This document shows, piece after piece, positions 1 to 8,993 of a stretch of 64,000 bases of DNA. The DNA is taken from the NCBI RefSeq assembly GCF_000714715.1, contig NZ_JMFO01000005.1, positions 1 to 64,000 on the forward strand, in the 5' to 3' direction. The notes beneath the pieces were generated by a model. It searched no databases and was not told where the DNA came from. It worked only from the letters and a program-made list of their open reading frames with translations. Every line of letters starts with the position of its first letter. Positions within the stretch are counted from its first letter, which is position 1. This DNA is from Candidatus Magnetobacterium casense. GTDB lineage: Bacteria; Nitrospirota; Thermodesulfovibrionia; Thermodesulfovibrionales; Magnetobacteriaceae. The translations under genes were made by a program, and so were the position numbers.

Positions 1-337
1 CACTCTTACAGGTCCACCGTAATGGAGACTCAGGGTCTCCTCGGGTAACCGGATCTACCAACCCCTCAATATCTACAAGCACGGATGGGTCTGTTTCAAC
101 AACCGGCTTGCGTCCACCTCCAGGTAAACGTATCTTCTTTTTCCCTTTTGAAGGTTTTTCCTTTGATTCAGCAATACGTCTAATTCCTTCATATATCGTT
201 GTCCGCGAAAGACCAGTAGATCTGGAAACTGAAGTAACTCCTCCTCGTCCCAATGCCTCGGCTTCCACTGCAGCCCACATTCGTCTGCCTTGTTCGTCTA
301 AAACATCTTTGAGTACTTCAAATTTTCTTTGTATCAT
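1..337 (-). CDS. ISAzo13-family transposase, N-terminal part (runs off window)
   Basis: Reading the minus strand from an ATG at 337 gives an open frame to the window edge, so the C-terminus is not visible. It contains a helix-turn-helix-like stretch (SVSRSTGLSRTTIYEGIRR), then a Gly/Lys-rich linker (PGGGRKPVVETDP) and the segment LVDPVTRGDPESPLRWTCKS. That last segment is the N-terminal signature I associate with ISAzo13-family DDE transposases. An in-frame GTG about 24 nt upstream is an alternative start, and an in-frame stop lies just before it. Whether the catalytic domain is intact cannot be judged. Together with the IS1-like remnant and the nearby tRNA gene, this end of the window looks like an insertion hotspot. 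Confidence 0.75.
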   Translation of the reverse strand, partial: MIQRKFEVLKDVLDEQGRRMWAAVEAEALGRGGVTSVSRSTGLSRTTIYEGIRRIAESKEKPSKGKKKIRLPGGGRKPVVETDPSVLVDIEGLVDPVTRGDPESPLRWTCKS

Positions 338-444
338 AAGTTCGGTATCGCTTTGCACTTTTTGAGCATAACATATTTAGACACCATTTGTACAAGTTAT
401 TTGTGGACAAATCCTAAGGGATAAAAGTGGCTTAAATACTGGCA

Positions 445-468
445 ACCACGGTTGATTGTGGTGCTACC
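445..468. repeat. 24-bp direct repeat, left copy (IS1-like remnant)
   Basis: The 24-bp stretch beginning ACCACGGTTG and ending GTGGTGCTACC recurs at 1546-1569 in the same orientation with one mismatch. ACCAC and GTGGT within it can pair as a small hairpin. It replaces the expected 5' end of the transposase gene, so it may mark a recombination or insertion boundary. Confidence 0.6.
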
Positions 469-952
469 CGGAGTGCGGAAAAACTTTTACAGAGACAAAA
501 GGAACACCGTTTTATAGACTACAGAAGAGGGCTGAGATTGTGGCGATAGTTTCAGTTCTTTTAGCTCATGGTTGTCCTACTCAAGCGATAGTGATTGCTT
601 TTGGTCTTGATGAACGTACAGTATCGAGTTGGTTACAGAAGAGTGGAGAACACTGTAAGAAGGTACATGAGCATACAGTTCAACAAGGGAAGGTAGATAT
701 TAAGCATGTACAGGCAGATGAGATATGGGTGAAGATGGTATTAACCAAGGTGTGGATGGCAATGGCTATTGCAGTACCATCCCGTTTGTGGTTGGGTGGT
801 GCCATAAGTGAGAGGAGAGATTCAAGGCTCATTACTACATTGGTAGAAAAAATTCGTAGCAGTGCTAAGAGTTTGTCGATATTGGTTTGTGTAGATGGAT
901 TGTCAAGCTATGTTACTGCGTTCAAGAAGGTATTTCGTACCCCCATACACAC

Positions 953-980
953 AGAGCCTGCCCCTGACTTGAACAGGGGT
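953..980 (+). repeat. 28-nt palindromic module, copy 1
   Basis: The core CCCCTGACTTGAACAGGGG has a 6-bp stem (CCCCTG/CAGGGG). It sits inside the transposase pseudogene. Deleting 24 nt here restores the expected transposase sequence without changing the frame. Confidence 0.75.
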
Positions 981-1029
981 AAAGTAGGCCGTCCTCACTT
1001 AGAGCCGCAACAGGGCTTGTTACTCGGTC

Positions 1030-1057
1030 AGAGCCTGCCCCTGGCTTGAACAGGGGT
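1030..1057 (+). repeat. 28-nt palindromic module, copy 2
   Basis: It matches copy 1 with one difference (GGCTTGA for GACTTGA) in the same orientation. In this reading phase it supplies the TGA that terminates the transposase frame. Confidence 0.75.
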
Positions 1058-1302
1058 GGTCAAGAAATATGAGAAGAAACATGTAGCAAAAGTTGTCACA
1101 CGTGCGGTAATAGGGACGCTGGATGCAATTTTAGCAGTACTAACTGCGACATGTGGTGGCAGGGGAATCAACACCTCTTATATAGAAAGACTCAATGCTA
1201 CATTCAGGGGTTGGTTACATATGTTGGTCAGACGTGGTAGAGCAATTGCCCATAAAGAACTTATTCTCACAGCAGGAATGTATCTTGTGGGATGTCTCTA
1301 CA

Positions 1303-1329
1303 ACCCCTGTTCAAGCCAGGGGCAAGCCC
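1303..1329 (-). repeat. Palindromic module, copy 3 (inverted)
   Basis: Reverse complement of copies 1 and 2, about 25 of 27 positions identical. It is flanked by a short direct repeat CCCCTGTT, consistent with a 23-nt insertion that shifts the transposase reading frame. Confidence 0.7.
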
Positions 1330-1545
1330 CTGTTGCTATCATAGGTCACTACGGGAACCATCCAACGAAGAAGGAAAGAAATGGAAAGAACGTACACCAG
1401 CGATGGCTGCCGGTTTGGCAAATCGTAGATTGACTATGCTATAGTTGTTAAGAATGAAGCTACCTCTACCGTTATGGGTTGATCCTCCACGACGAGGACG
1501 ACCACCAAAGTACCTACAAAACCAAACAATGGCGGTGGCTGCATG

Positions 1546-1569
1546 ACCACGGTTGTTTGTGGTGCTACC
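1546..1569. repeat. 24-bp direct repeat, right copy
   Basis: Second copy of the 24-bp repeat at 445-468, 23 of 24 positions identical, about 100 bp past the transposase end. The pair brackets the IS1-like remnant. The intervening 1445-1545 stretch shows no gene. Confidence 0.6.
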
Positions 1570-1601
1570 ATACTCTGTGACACCTGTAAGTCATTGATTT
1601 T

Positions 1602-1689
1602 TGGTACCGGAGACCGGACTTGAACCGGTACGAACATAATGCCCGAGGGATTTTAAGTCCCTTGCGTCTACCCATTCCGCCACTCCGGC
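1602..1689 (-). tRNA. tRNA-Leu (anticodon TAA)
   Basis: The minus strand folds as a class II tRNA. The acceptor stem GCCGGAG pairs with CTCCGGT, followed by discriminator A and an encoded CCA. The anticodon stem AGGGA/TCCCT encloses the loop CTTAAAA, giving anticodon TAA. A long variable arm (about CGGGCATTATGTTCG) and a T-loop GGTTCAAGTCC complete it. Length is 88 nt including CCA. The 99 bp between it and the MFS stop contain no gene. Confidence 0.95.
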
Positions 1690-1788
1690 TTCCGTGTCAA
1701 CAGCTTAATACACACACCTGTATAGGGTATCATATGGTAACAAGTGCTGTCAATAGCACGAAAAATTATTACACGCCCGCTATCCCGC

Positions 1789-3024
1789 CTACACTTCGAC
1801 GTAATCGAGGTCTTTGTCGAAGGTTTCTTCGAGATGGTAGTTGGCATAAAATGCGATGAACAGACACAGTCCTCCAACAATCGCCCCCGCACTGAGGATG
1901 CCCGTGTAGTGCTTTGCAAACTGAAAGATGGCGGTAATGGGTATGACCATGCCTCGGATGAAGTTTGGAACAGTCGATGCCACCGTTGCCCTGATGTTTG
2001 TACCAAACTGCTCTGCTGCCGTGGTGATAAATACCGCCCAATACCCCACGGCAAAACCTATGAACCCACAAAACGTATAAAACACCGAAACTCCCACCCC
2101 GCCAAGCATAAAATACCCCCCTACGGCAATAGTTGAAAGCCCCAGGAACAACAACACGACCTTTTTCCGACTGCGCAGAAACTGACTCAACGCCCCGCTT
2201 GCAAGGTCTCCCAGGACAAGCCCCATATAACACGCCATCACGGCCTCGCCGGCACTAACCACTCCTATGATATTCATGGCCATCGCAAACTCCGGCGACA
2301 GGATGATCAAGATTCCCACGCAGAACCATATCGGCAGACCGATCATGATGGCCTTGATGTACTTGAAAAAACGCCGTCGGTCGGTAAACAGGAAAAAGAA
2401 GTTGCCCTTGCTGATATAGCTTGACTCTATCTGTTTATACATTCCGGATTCGTACACACCAAGCCTCATGACAAGCAACGCCATGCCCAGGGCACCACCA
2501 ATGAAATACGCCACCCTCCAATCAAAGGTCTTCGCTATGTAGTTGCCCAGGATAGCGCCCGATACCCCAACGGTAGCGACAATCATCGTCCCGTAGCCAC
2601 GCAAATGCCTGGGCAGGGTCTCCAGCACAAGTGTCACACCGGCCCCCAGCTCCCCGGCCAACCCGATACCGGCAATAAACCGCCACAGCGCATAGCCCCC
2701 CACAGACTCGACAAACCCGTTGGCTATATTGGCGATGGAGTACACAACGATTGACCCGAAGAGTATCTTGACCCGTCCCTTTTTGTCTCCGAGGATGCCC
2801 CATAGCACCCCTCCCAGGAGCATGCCGGCCATCTGCATGTTGAGCAGGAAAATCCCCGTGCTCATGATATCCGCCCCCTGCACCCCGATGGCCTTAAGGC
2901 TCTGCACCCTCACAATCCCAAAGAGGATGAGGTCATAGATATCGACAAAGTATCCCAGTGCGGCAACAACCACAGGCACCGAAACTATGCCACTGGTGAA
3001 GCTGCCACTGTGAAAGTCTCTCAT
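1789..3024 (-). CDS. MFS transporter
   Basis: 411-residue inner-membrane permease with about 12 hydrophobic segments. The cytoplasmic loop between helices 2 and 3 has the major-facilitator motif A variant GDKKGR (near residue 79), and a second basic loop (RSRKK) follows the central region. The substrate cannot be read from the sequence. The overall look is of the metabolite/sugar-type porters that move small organic solutes with H+. The ATG directly abuts the TAG stop of the upstream gene, so translation is probably coupled. It is the last gene of the long minus-strand run that begins at tig. Confidence 0.85.
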   Translation of the reverse strand: MRDFHSGSFTSGIVSVPVVVAALGYFVDIYDLILFGIVRVQSLKAIGVQGADIMSTGIFLLNMQMAGMLLGGVLWGILGDKKGRVKILFGSIVVYSIANIANGFVESVGGYALWRFIAGIGLAGELGAGVTLVLETLPRHLRGYGTMIVATVGVSGAILGNYIAKTFDWRVAYFIGGALGMALLVMRLGVYESGMYKQIESSYISKGNFFFLFTDRRRFFKYIKAIMIGLPIWFCVGILIILSPEFAMAMNIIGVVSAGEAVMACYMGLVLGDLASGALSQFLRSRKKVVLLFLGLSTIAVGGYFMLGGVGVSVFYTFCGFIGFAVGYWAVFITTAAEQFGTNIRATVASTVPNFIRGMVIPITAIFQFAKHYTGILSAGAIVGGLCLFIAFYANYHLEETFDKDLDYVEV

Positions 3025-3711
3025 CTATTGCTGATTGTCGTTATCGTCGTTGATGCTGTCGGTGTTTAACTTATAACCATCCCTGAGTAGGTCTGTAACA
3101 ATTTGTTTTGAATCCACGATGCCTCTTGTTACCTTGGTTTTATAGTCTGCGGCATTGTTGAGGTCATAGTGGAAATTGAAGTCAACCCACACGGTGTCTT
3201 GTTTTATGGTTACGGAGAGATTGAGAATGCTGTTGTCTACAATGAATCTTCTGTTAATCGTCTGCGACGTCAGCAGATAGCCCAGAGCATTAAAAAACAT
3301 GGAATCCTCAAAGTCGTATTTAAAAGGCAGTTGAGACAACGATATGTCTTCAAAACCAAAGTTGAATCCGATTGCCGTCACTGGTGTATATGACAGCAGT
3401 TCCAACAGTTTATAAGCAGCCTTTTCCATTTTCAATAGCGACAGGTCGTCGTCCTTTAAGGCCATCAGAGTTATCCGATTCTGCTCCGGTATGATCGTAA
3501 ACCCCCCACCGGGAGACTTGAACCGAAAAGGCATCCCGTATCCCAATGCCACCTCCACCTGGATATCGGTATCATAAAAGATATTCTCCACCAACCACTC
3601 AGGGGTAAAAGTTGCCAGATTCCAACTGCCAACTATTACGATTGTCCAGCTATCTGGTTTTATTTTCATACGAAAGTACAGGTCATTATCATCATATAGC
3701 TCAATCGACAA
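3025..3711 (-). CDS. Hypothetical protein, 228 aa
   Basis: I do not recognise a family. The protein is soluble and acidic, with no signal peptide or membrane segment. Alternating short hydrophobic stretches suggest an alpha/beta or beta-rich fold, and the C-terminus is a hydrophilic tail rich in Asp and Asn. Its start overlaps the 3' end of the Uma2-family gene by 11 bp and its stop abuts the MFS start, so it is co-translated with both. No function is proposed. Confidence 0.7.
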   Translation of the reverse strand: MSIELYDDNDLYFRMKIKPDSWTIVIVGSWNLATFTPEWLVENIFYDTDIQVEVALGYGMPFRFKSPGGGFTIIPEQNRITLMALKDDDLSLLKMEKAAYKLLELLSYTPVTAIGFNFGFEDISLSQLPFKYDFEDSMFFNALGYLLTSQTINRRFIVDNSILNLSVTIKQDTVWVDFNFHYDLNNAADYKTKVTRGIVDSKQIVTDLLRDGYKLNTDSINDDNDNQQ

Positions 3712-4231
3712 ATATGCCGGCGACGTCTATTTCCAAGCCGGGGATTATCTTTGATTTTACGGAACCGCTTCCCACGGCACAGGAGAATAGTTCGTATACG
3801 CCCTGTTCAATAGCAAAGACCTCAATGGCCTCATACTCAGGCATGACAATCCAGTACTCTGGGACCCTATAACGTTGGTAGATAGCTTTCTTGGTTATGG
3901 TATCCCTGACCACTGAGGACTTTGATACGACCTCTGCGACCATGTCCGGAACCCCTCTTATCCAGTCTTGCACGATAGCCAGATTTTCTTTTTTGATGAA
4001 CATTAAATCCGGCTGGAGCCTGTTGACACCCTCTTCAAAGATAACATCAAGGGGCGTAAAAGGCACTATTCCTATGTCATTTTCTTTAACATAGCGCCTT
4101 AGCTCATCGTACAGATTAGCCACAACGCTCTGGTGTCTGTTAAAAGGACTTGGCCCCACGATCTCTTCTCCTTCGATGAGTTCGGTCAGATCAATATCGC
4201 TCTCTGGTTCCACGTCAAGGACTGTCATCAT
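3701..4231 (-). CDS. Uma2-family (DUF820) putative endonuclease
   Basis: About 176 residues from the ATG at 4231, which overlaps the TGA of the upstream gene (ATGA). A longer frame exists, but this overlap favours the shorter start. The family has a PD-(D/E)XK nuclease-like fold. Here the matching pieces are RLQPDLMFIKKEN, the EVVSKSS segment with the following KKAIYQRY helix, and VPEYWIV. Uma2 proteins are common in cyanobacteria and other environmental bacteria and are often multicopy. Their biological role is poorly known; restriction-like or mobile functions have been suggested. Confidence 0.8.
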   Translation of the reverse strand: MMTVLDVEPESDIDLTELIEGEEIVGPSPFNRHQSVVANLYDELRRYVKENDIGIVPFTPLDVIFEEGVNRLQPDLMFIKKENLAIVQDWIRGVPDMVAEVVSKSSVVRDTITKKAIYQRYRVPEYWIVMPEYEAIEVFAIEQGVYELFSCAVGSGSVKSKIIPGLEIDVAGIFVD

Positions 4232-4905
4232 AGCACCTTGAACATTTGAAGCAATATAAACACCATAAGCACTACGTATATGAAAAACAACACAGCGACC
4301 ATAGCCCATGACAGATACCTTGGTTTAGCCGATCCGGCAAAGCCGTCCATTCTGATAGCACCCGCCTTGGGATAATCGACACGTTCACGCTTATCAGGGC
4401 TCTCCACATAGCCAATAGCGGGGTTAAAGTAGACCGTCTCATCGGTAAAAAACGCCTCATCACGCAACCCCTGTTTTCGCTCCATATATCGTGCTTGAAA
4501 GTAGCGCAGTTTTAGTTTCATTTGAATCTTCATCGATGAAATTATCCAGTACAGACACGTAAACTCACCAACGACAATGAGAAACAACGTTGATATATAT
4601 ATTATATGCACATCCGTCTTGCCCGTGGCATAAGCCAGCAAGGCTATGGTAAAAAACAATATGCCTATGTTCAGAGACATATAGGCAAATTCAGTCCACG
4701 TCAGACGGTTTTCCATTGTCAGGATCGTTTGCGTCAGTGCGATATACTTTTTCTGCGTTGAATAGTCCGCCTTTGATGGCCATCTGTCCGACTGTCTTTT
4801 GTCCGGCATTCTTTGTGTCCTCTCTGGTGCCGGCTTGTCTTGTGCTTTCTCTGGCACCTTCTCTGGTGTTCTCTCTGGCACCCTCTCTGGTGATTCCTTG
4901 CTCAC
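4228..4905 (-). CDS. Membrane protein with Pro/Glu/Arg-rich N-terminus
   Basis: 225 residues. The first ~45 residues are a low-complexity tract of repeated PER/PEK-type units (ESPERVPERTPEKVPEK...), likely disordered and cytoplasmic. Three hydrophobic segments follow, at about 72-95, 99-122 and 200-222. The 75-residue charged loop between the second and third contains a FFTDETVYFNP stretch. I cannot place it in a named family. The stop overlaps the Uma2-family start by 4 nt, so the two are translationally coupled. Confidence 0.7.
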   Translation of the reverse strand: MSKESPERVPERTPEKVPEKAQDKPAPERTQRMPDKRQSDRWPSKADYSTQKKYIALTQTILTMENRLTWTEFAYMSLNIGILFFTIALLAYATGKTDVHIIYISTLFLIVVGEFTCLYWIISSMKIQMKLKLRYFQARYMERKQGLRDEAFFTDETVYFNPAIGYVESPDKRERVDYPKAGAIRMDGFAGSAKPRYLSWAMVAVLFFIYVVLMVFILLQMFKVL

Positions 4906-4919
4906 ACTGCCTCCTTACA

Positions 4920-5432
4920 TTAATACTTTGCTGTATCGTTATACAGCGTCGCGCCATCAAGACCAATTGCGTATACGCTTACGGATGTTGCCCAGGTGGT
5001 AGAGGTGGTTTGTTTTTGCACCATGACAATTTGTCCTGTATATGCCGAAATACCTGCTACGTCAGTGACTACCACCCACAATGGTGTGCCTTGTTTCCAT
5101 GGCGATTCTTCCCTTAGCACTGAATTTCTGCAATAGGCATATTTTGTTGCGACACCATCTTTTAACAACTCACCGGCATTAACGTCCTGACAATCTACAC
5201 TTGTTGTTGTTGTAATTTTGCCGGAAGGGCTATAGGCTGAGTCAAGCCAGGATTGCAGATCGCCTCTTGCCTCCTTAGCGGCACGCAAAAACACAGTCAT
5301 CCTTGACCTGTCCCTGATACCCAAAAATGCCGCCACGGCTATTGATAAAATGAGGCTGATTATAGCGATTACAACCAAGAGCTCTAAGAGAGAGAATCCC
5401 TTGTTATCTTTCATCGTCATCCTAATAACCAT
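4920..5432 (-). CDS. Type IV prepilin / pseudopilin-like protein
   Basis: 170 residues with a class III signal: a short basic leader ending KDNKG, then FSLLELLVVIAIISLIL. Prepilin peptidase would cut between Gly12 and Phe13, leaving Phe1 and Glu5 in the mature protein. The C-terminal part is a small globular domain with two cysteines (VDCQD and YAYCRNS) that could form a disulphide. Met5 and Met7 are alternative starts; a GGTGGAG sequence just before Met1 supports Met1. No other pilus or type II secretion genes are nearby, so its partner machinery must be elsewhere. Confidence 0.85.
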   Translation of the reverse strand: MVIRMTMKDNKGFSLLELLVVIAIISLILSIAVAAFLGIRDRSRMTVFLRAAKEARGDLQSWLDSAYSPSGKITTTTSVDCQDVNAGELLKDGVATKYAYCRNSVLREESPWKQGTPLWVVVTDVAGISAYTGQIVMVQKQTTSTTWATSVSVYAIGLDGATLYNDTAKY

Positions 5433-5440
5433 CGCTCCAC

Positions 5441-6676
5441 CTATGCAGTTTCAGCCTGCTGTTGATATATAAGGATCGGTTTTTCATTGTGCAATATCGT
5501 TTCCTCCTTTACTATACACTCCTTGATGCCCTCCTGGGAGGGGATTTCGTACATGACATCGAGCATGACCTCTTCAAGGATTGCCCGCAGGCCCCTTGCG
5601 CCGGTTTTCTTGCTGATGGCCTTTTTGGCAATGGCACGCAATGCCTCTTCTTTAAAGAGCAGCCTCACATTGTCAAAGGACAGCAGTTGTTCATACTGTT
5701 TTGTCAGTGCGTTTTTAGGCTCTACCAGAATCTGCATAAGGGCGTCCTCATCGAGTGCTTCGAGCGTGGCGATGACGGGCAATCTGCCGACAAGTTCGGG
5801 GATGAGTCCATACTTGGTGAGGTCTTCTGGCGTTACCTGTGACAGGATGTTTTCCCTGTGGCTTCTGGTGTAGAGTTCGGCGCCAAAGCCAACGGTGCGT
5901 TTTCCAACCCGCTGTCCGATCAGTTCATCGAGGCCGTTGAAGGCCCCACCGCAGATAAACAGTATATTTGTGGTGTCTACCTGGAGGTAGTCCTGATGCG
6001 GATGCTTTCTTCCCCCTTGTGGCGGGACGTTTGCTATGGTACCTTCGATGATTTTCAGTAGTGCCTGCTGCACGCCCTCACCGGAGACGTCACGGGTGAT
6101 GGAGGGGTTGTCGGACTTACGGCTGATCTTGTCTATTTCGTCGATGTAGACGATACCCTTCTGAGTGCGTTCGATGTCGTAGTTGGACGCCTGCAGGAGT
6201 TTGAGGATGATGTTTTCGACGTCCTCGCCCACGTACCCGGCCTCCGTGAGGGTTGTGGCATCGGCTATGGTAAAGGGGACGTCGAGGTACCGCGCCAGTG
6301 TCTGTGCCAGGAGGGTCTTGCCCGTTCCCGTTGGACCAATCAGGATGATATTGCTCTTTTGCAGTTCCACTTCGGTTTCCGTCTGCCTGTATATCCTCTT
6401 GTAATGATTGTGCACGGCTACGGAGATCACCTTTTTGGCCCGTTCCTGACCAATTACATAGTCGTTGAGAAAGCCGTGTATCTTTACCGGGGTTTGCACC
6501 CCCTTTGGTTCTCTCTGTGGGAAGCTGATCTTCATCTCCTCTGCGATGATATCATTACAGAGGTCTATGCACTCGTCGCATATATATACGGATGGACCGG
6601 CAATGAGTTTTTTTACCTCAACCTGATTTTTTCCACAAAATGAACATTTAGTCTGTTCATCCTTCTTCTTTGCCAT
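5441..6676 (-). CDS. clpX: ATP-dependent Clp protease ATP-binding subunit ClpX
   Basis: 411 residues, the normal ClpX length. The N-terminal zinc-binding domain has Cys11, Cys14, Cys33 and Cys36. The AAA+ core has Walker A GPTGTGKT (114-121), Walker B IVYIDE (175-180), the pore loop GYVGEDVE and sensor arginines. ClpX is a hexameric unfoldase that recognises tagged substrates such as ssrA-tagged proteins and feeds them to ClpP. It lies just downstream of clpP in the common tig-clpP-clpX order, 73 bp apart. Confidence 0.98.
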   Translation of the reverse strand: MAKKKDEQTKCSFCGKNQVEVKKLIAGPSVYICDECIDLCNDIIAEEMKISFPQREPKGVQTPVKIHGFLNDYVIGQERAKKVISVAVHNHYKRIYRQTETEVELQKSNIILIGPTGTGKTLLAQTLARYLDVPFTIADATTLTEAGYVGEDVENIILKLLQASNYDIERTQKGIVYIDEIDKISRKSDNPSITRDVSGEGVQQALLKIIEGTIANVPPQGGRKHPHQDYLQVDTTNILFICGGAFNGLDELIGQRVGKRTVGFGAELYTRSHRENILSQVTPEDLTKYGLIPELVGRLPVIATLEALDEDALMQILVEPKNALTKQYEQLLSFDNVRLLFKEEALRAIAKKAISKKTGARGLRAILEEVMLDVMYEIPSQEGIKECIVKEETILHNEKPILIYQQQAETA

Positions 6677-6749
6677 TGAGTCCCTCTCTATCAGAAATTT
6701 AATTGTTTATAATATGATAACACACGTTGAGGCCAAATGCACACTGGGG

Positions 6750-7346
6750 TCATTTACCGGTATCCTTTATGGCCGATATCACTTCGTCCACGATACCATA
6801 GTGTTGTGCGTCGGGGGCCGACATGAAATAGTCCCTGTCGGTGTCTATCTGGATTTTTTCCAGTGGTTGTCCGGTATGGCTGGCCAGGATGTTGTTGAGG
6901 GTTTCCTTCATTTTAAGGATTTCCCGGGCATGGATTTCGATATCCGTGGCCTGTCCCTGGAAGCCTCCCATTGGCTGATGTATCAGGATTCTGGAGTGTG
7001 GCAGTGCGAAACGCTTACCCTTGGCACCGGCGGCCAACAGCAATGCCCCCATGCTGGCAGCCTGACCCGTGCAGTATGTGGCTATGTCGGGCTTTACATA
7101 CTGCATCGTGTCATAGATGGCCATCCCTGACGTCACAACCCCACCGGGGGAGTTTATGTACAGGTGTATGTCTTTTTCAGGGTCCTCCGTCTGAAGGAAC
7201 AGTATCTGTGCTATGACGCTGTTGGCAACGTTGTCCTCTATTGCCGAACCGAGAAAGATTATCCGATCCTTGAGCAAGCGCGAGTATATGTCATAGGCAC
7301 GTTCGGTCCTGCCCGTCTGCTCTATTACCATAGGAATGAAAACCAT
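6750..7346 (-). CDS. clpP: ATP-dependent Clp protease proteolytic subunit ClpP
   Basis: 198 residues with an intact serine-protease triad: Ser98 in GQAASMG, His123 in RILIHQP and Asp172 in DTDRDYFM. The N-terminal axial segment ([20 protein letters not shown]) is the usual one. It forms tetradecameric chambers that degrade proteins delivered by ClpX. It starts 3 bp after the tig stop and precedes clpX. Confidence 0.98.
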   Translation of the reverse strand: MVFIPMVIEQTGRTERAYDIYSRLLKDRIIFLGSAIEDNVANSVIAQILFLQTEDPEKDIHLYINSPGGVVTSGMAIYDTMQYVKPDIATYCTGQAASMGALLLAAGAKGKRFALPHSRILIHQPMGGFQGQATDIEIHAREILKMKETLNNILASHTGQPLEKIQIDTDRDYFMSAPDAQHYGIVDEVISAIKDTGK

Positions 7347-7349
7347 GTG

Positions 7350-8597
7350 TTATTGTCCCCCTTCGACCGTTTTGGCCCTGGAATATATCAGGTCGGCGAC
7401 CTTCTCCCGGAAAAGCGTGTACCTAAGCATCTCTAAGGAACCCTCCACGGAGTTATAGTACTGTAGTAACGCCTCCGGTGTCATTGACGATGTGTATGCG
7501 ATCTCTTTGATTCTCTGCATCATGTCTGCTTCGTTGACGGTGATGTTTTCCTTTTCGCCGATTGTTTCGATGAGCAGCTTAGTCTTGAGGCTTCTTACTG
7601 CGTCATCATTGAATCTTTGGCTTAACTCCTCATCAGACAGGTCTTTCAAGTTTTGTTGTGTCTTTGCCTGTTGCACTATGATATCGATTTCTGCTTTCAG
7701 TGCAATTTCGGGCAGCTCAAAGTCATACTTCTCCACCATTGACTTAATCAATGCCGCTTTTTGCCGCTTTATGATGTTGTCCTGTGCAAGTTTCTCCAGT
7801 GTCTCTCTGACCTTGCCCCTGAGCTCATCGAGGGTGTCAACGCCAAGCTCTTTTGCCAGTTCGTCGTCAATTGCAGTGGTGAGCAACTCCTTGACGTCCT
7901 TTATTGTTATGCGTACATCGGCAACCTTTCCTGCCAGGTCGTTGACGGGAAAGTTAGCAGGCAGCGTTGTGTGTACTTCGGCCATATCATTCTTGCTCTT
8001 GCCTACCAGGGCCATGGAGATATCGTCGGCAGCGGCCTGAGGGCCAACCTTATAATATTGTTCCCCGTACTTCTTGCCGGTTTTAACGTCCTCCATATCA
8101 ACCATCACAAGGTCATCAACCTGTATGGGTCTGTCAACCGGGCTGTAGGTTGAGCGGTTACTGGCAATTGCCTTCACCTGCATTTCAACATCCTCGTCGC
8201 TGACCTGTGTAACAACAGGCTCAATGGGCAAGCCCTCATAGACAAGGCCCTCGATTGCCGGACGCACCTCCACATAGCATACGAACTTCAAGTCCCCCTT
8301 GCTCCGGTAGTCCTTGCTCTCAAGTACGGGTGGCGTCAGCGGAGACAAACCCTGTGACTTTATCGTATTTACGTAGTAATCAGGGATAAGCCTCTCTAAC
8401 ACTTCGGTCTCCACGTCCCGTCTGTATTTCTTTTCTATCAAGGACATAGGGGCCTTGCCGGGCCTGAATCCTGACAGTTTCGCCTTACTCTTGACCTGTT
8501 CCAGCGACTTTTGTACCTCTGCCTCCACCTCTGCTGCCGTGGCCTCAATTGTTATCCTCTTTCTTGTAACCGAAATGTCCTCTACAAGGCTATTCAT
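7350..8597 (-). CDS. tig: Trigger factor, ribosome-associated chaperone
   Basis: 415 residues. The ribosome-docking signature GFRPGKAP lies at residues 43-50. A weakly conserved FKBP-type domain is in the middle, and the helical C-terminal chaperone arms follow. It binds at the exit tunnel of the large ribosomal subunit and shields nascent chains. An AGGAGG motif sits 4 nt before the ATG; an earlier ATG in the leader runs straight into a stop. It heads the tig-clpP-clpX run, and the overlapping genes downstream may be co-transcribed. Confidence 0.96.
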   Translation of the reverse strand: MNSLVEDISVTRKRITIEATAAEVEAEVQKSLEQVKSKAKLSGFRPGKAPMSLIEKKYRRDVETEVLERLIPDYYVNTIKSQGLSPLTPPVLESKDYRSKGDLKFVCYVEVRPAIEGLVYEGLPIEPVVTQVSDEDVEMQVKAIASNRSTYSPVDRPIQVDDLVMVDMEDVKTGKKYGEQYYKVGPQAAADDISMALVGKSKNDMAEVHTTLPANFPVNDLAGKVADVRITIKDVKELLTTAIDDELAKELGVDTLDELRGKVRETLEKLAQDNIIKRQKAALIKSMVEKYDFELPEIALKAEIDIIVQQAKTQQNLKDLSDEELSQRFNDDAVRSLKTKLLIETIGEKENITVNEADMMQRIKEIAYTSSMTPEALLQYYNSVEGSLEMLRYTLFREKVADLIYSRAKTVEGGQ

Positions 8598-8726
8598 CCA
8601 TCCTCCTAAAAAAATTGTTCGTGACTATTGTTATTTCTCTTAGTGTAAAATATTGCAGAGGTATTTTTCAATACATGGCTAAATTGTTCTCACAGCCGAT
8701 ACCCTCTTACGAGGCAATTCGCCCTA

Positions 8727-8756
8727 TTGACAGAGACACTCAGGGGGTGTTATCAT
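8727..8756 (+). promoter_or_regulatory. Sigma-70-type promoter, predicted leaderless
   Basis: TTGACA (8727-8732), an 18-bp spacer and TATCAT (8751-8756). The ATG of the following gene begins only 6 nt after the -10 box, so transcription would start at or next to the start codon. Confidence 0.6.
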
Positions 8757-8762
8757 AATGTA

Positions 8763-8993
8763 ATGCTCCAGAAGTTTGATATAGCATTAAAGGATAACGC
8801 GCTGGCTATTCTGTGCAAAACCAAAGATATAGATTCTACCATCAGGAGGATTCTTGGCAAGTTTTCCCTGCTGTCGCCCAGGGAAATGGAGAATTATCTC
8901 AGAAAGTTGCTACATCTTGCGGGACTGGGAAATTTGGCCTATAAATTAAAACAGGAGGTACTGAACATGCCTATGCGGGGTTTGGGATTGTAA
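8763..8993 (+). CDS. Hypothetical small protein, possible -1 frameshifted tail anchor
   Basis: From the ATG at 8763 the frame encodes 76 residues, mostly helical and charged (LSPREMENYLRKLLHLAGLG), ending LNMPMRGLGL. I recognise no family. In the -1 frame, overlapping the end, a hydrophobic segment GFGIVIAVMALLKRQSRVEE runs to a TAG at 9038-9040, 3 bp before exbB. At 8978-8984 the sequence G GGT TTG has the X XXY YYZ form of a -1 slippery site. A -1 shift there would give a soluble domain with a C-terminal membrane anchor. An AGGAGG at 8953-8958 lies upstream. A simple frameshift mutation, or an 8-codon mini-ORF from the ATG at 8967, are alternatives. Confidence 0.5.
   Translation: MLQKFDIALKDNALAILCKTKDIDSTIRRILGKFSLLSPREMENYLRKLLHLAGLGNLAYKLKQEVLNMPMRGLGL

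Larger units (their letters stand above)
456..1444 (+). pseudogene. IS1-like transposase pseudogene, interrupted by small palindromic inserts
   Basis: The reading frame encodes the end of a zinc-ribbon (PECGKTFTETKGT), a helix-turn-helix region, and a DDE core with aspartates in QADEIW and VCVDGLSSY and the glutamate in YIERLNATFR. It resembles IS1-like transposases. The gene is broken in several places. The 5' end is missing and merges with a 24-bp repeat. A ~24-nt insert at about 955-978 adds eight residues in frame. A second ~24-nt insert at about 1031-1054 brings in a TGA stop, and the frame resumes after it. A third, inverted insert at about 1308-1330 shifts the frame. Beyond it the normal C-terminus (ERTPAMAAGLANRRLTML) reads in another frame to a TAG at 1442. 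Removing the three inserts restores a family-like protein, so the element was functional before they arrived. Confidence 0.8.

Noticed and set aside
108-365. 85-codon plus-strand frame
   Set aside because: It is the antisense of the ISAzo13-type transposase, which has clear family motifs on the minus strand.
1434-1637. 67-codon minus-strand frame downstream of the IS1-like remnant
   Set aside because: It runs into the tRNA gene and covers a 24-bp repeat; residue composition is not protein-like.
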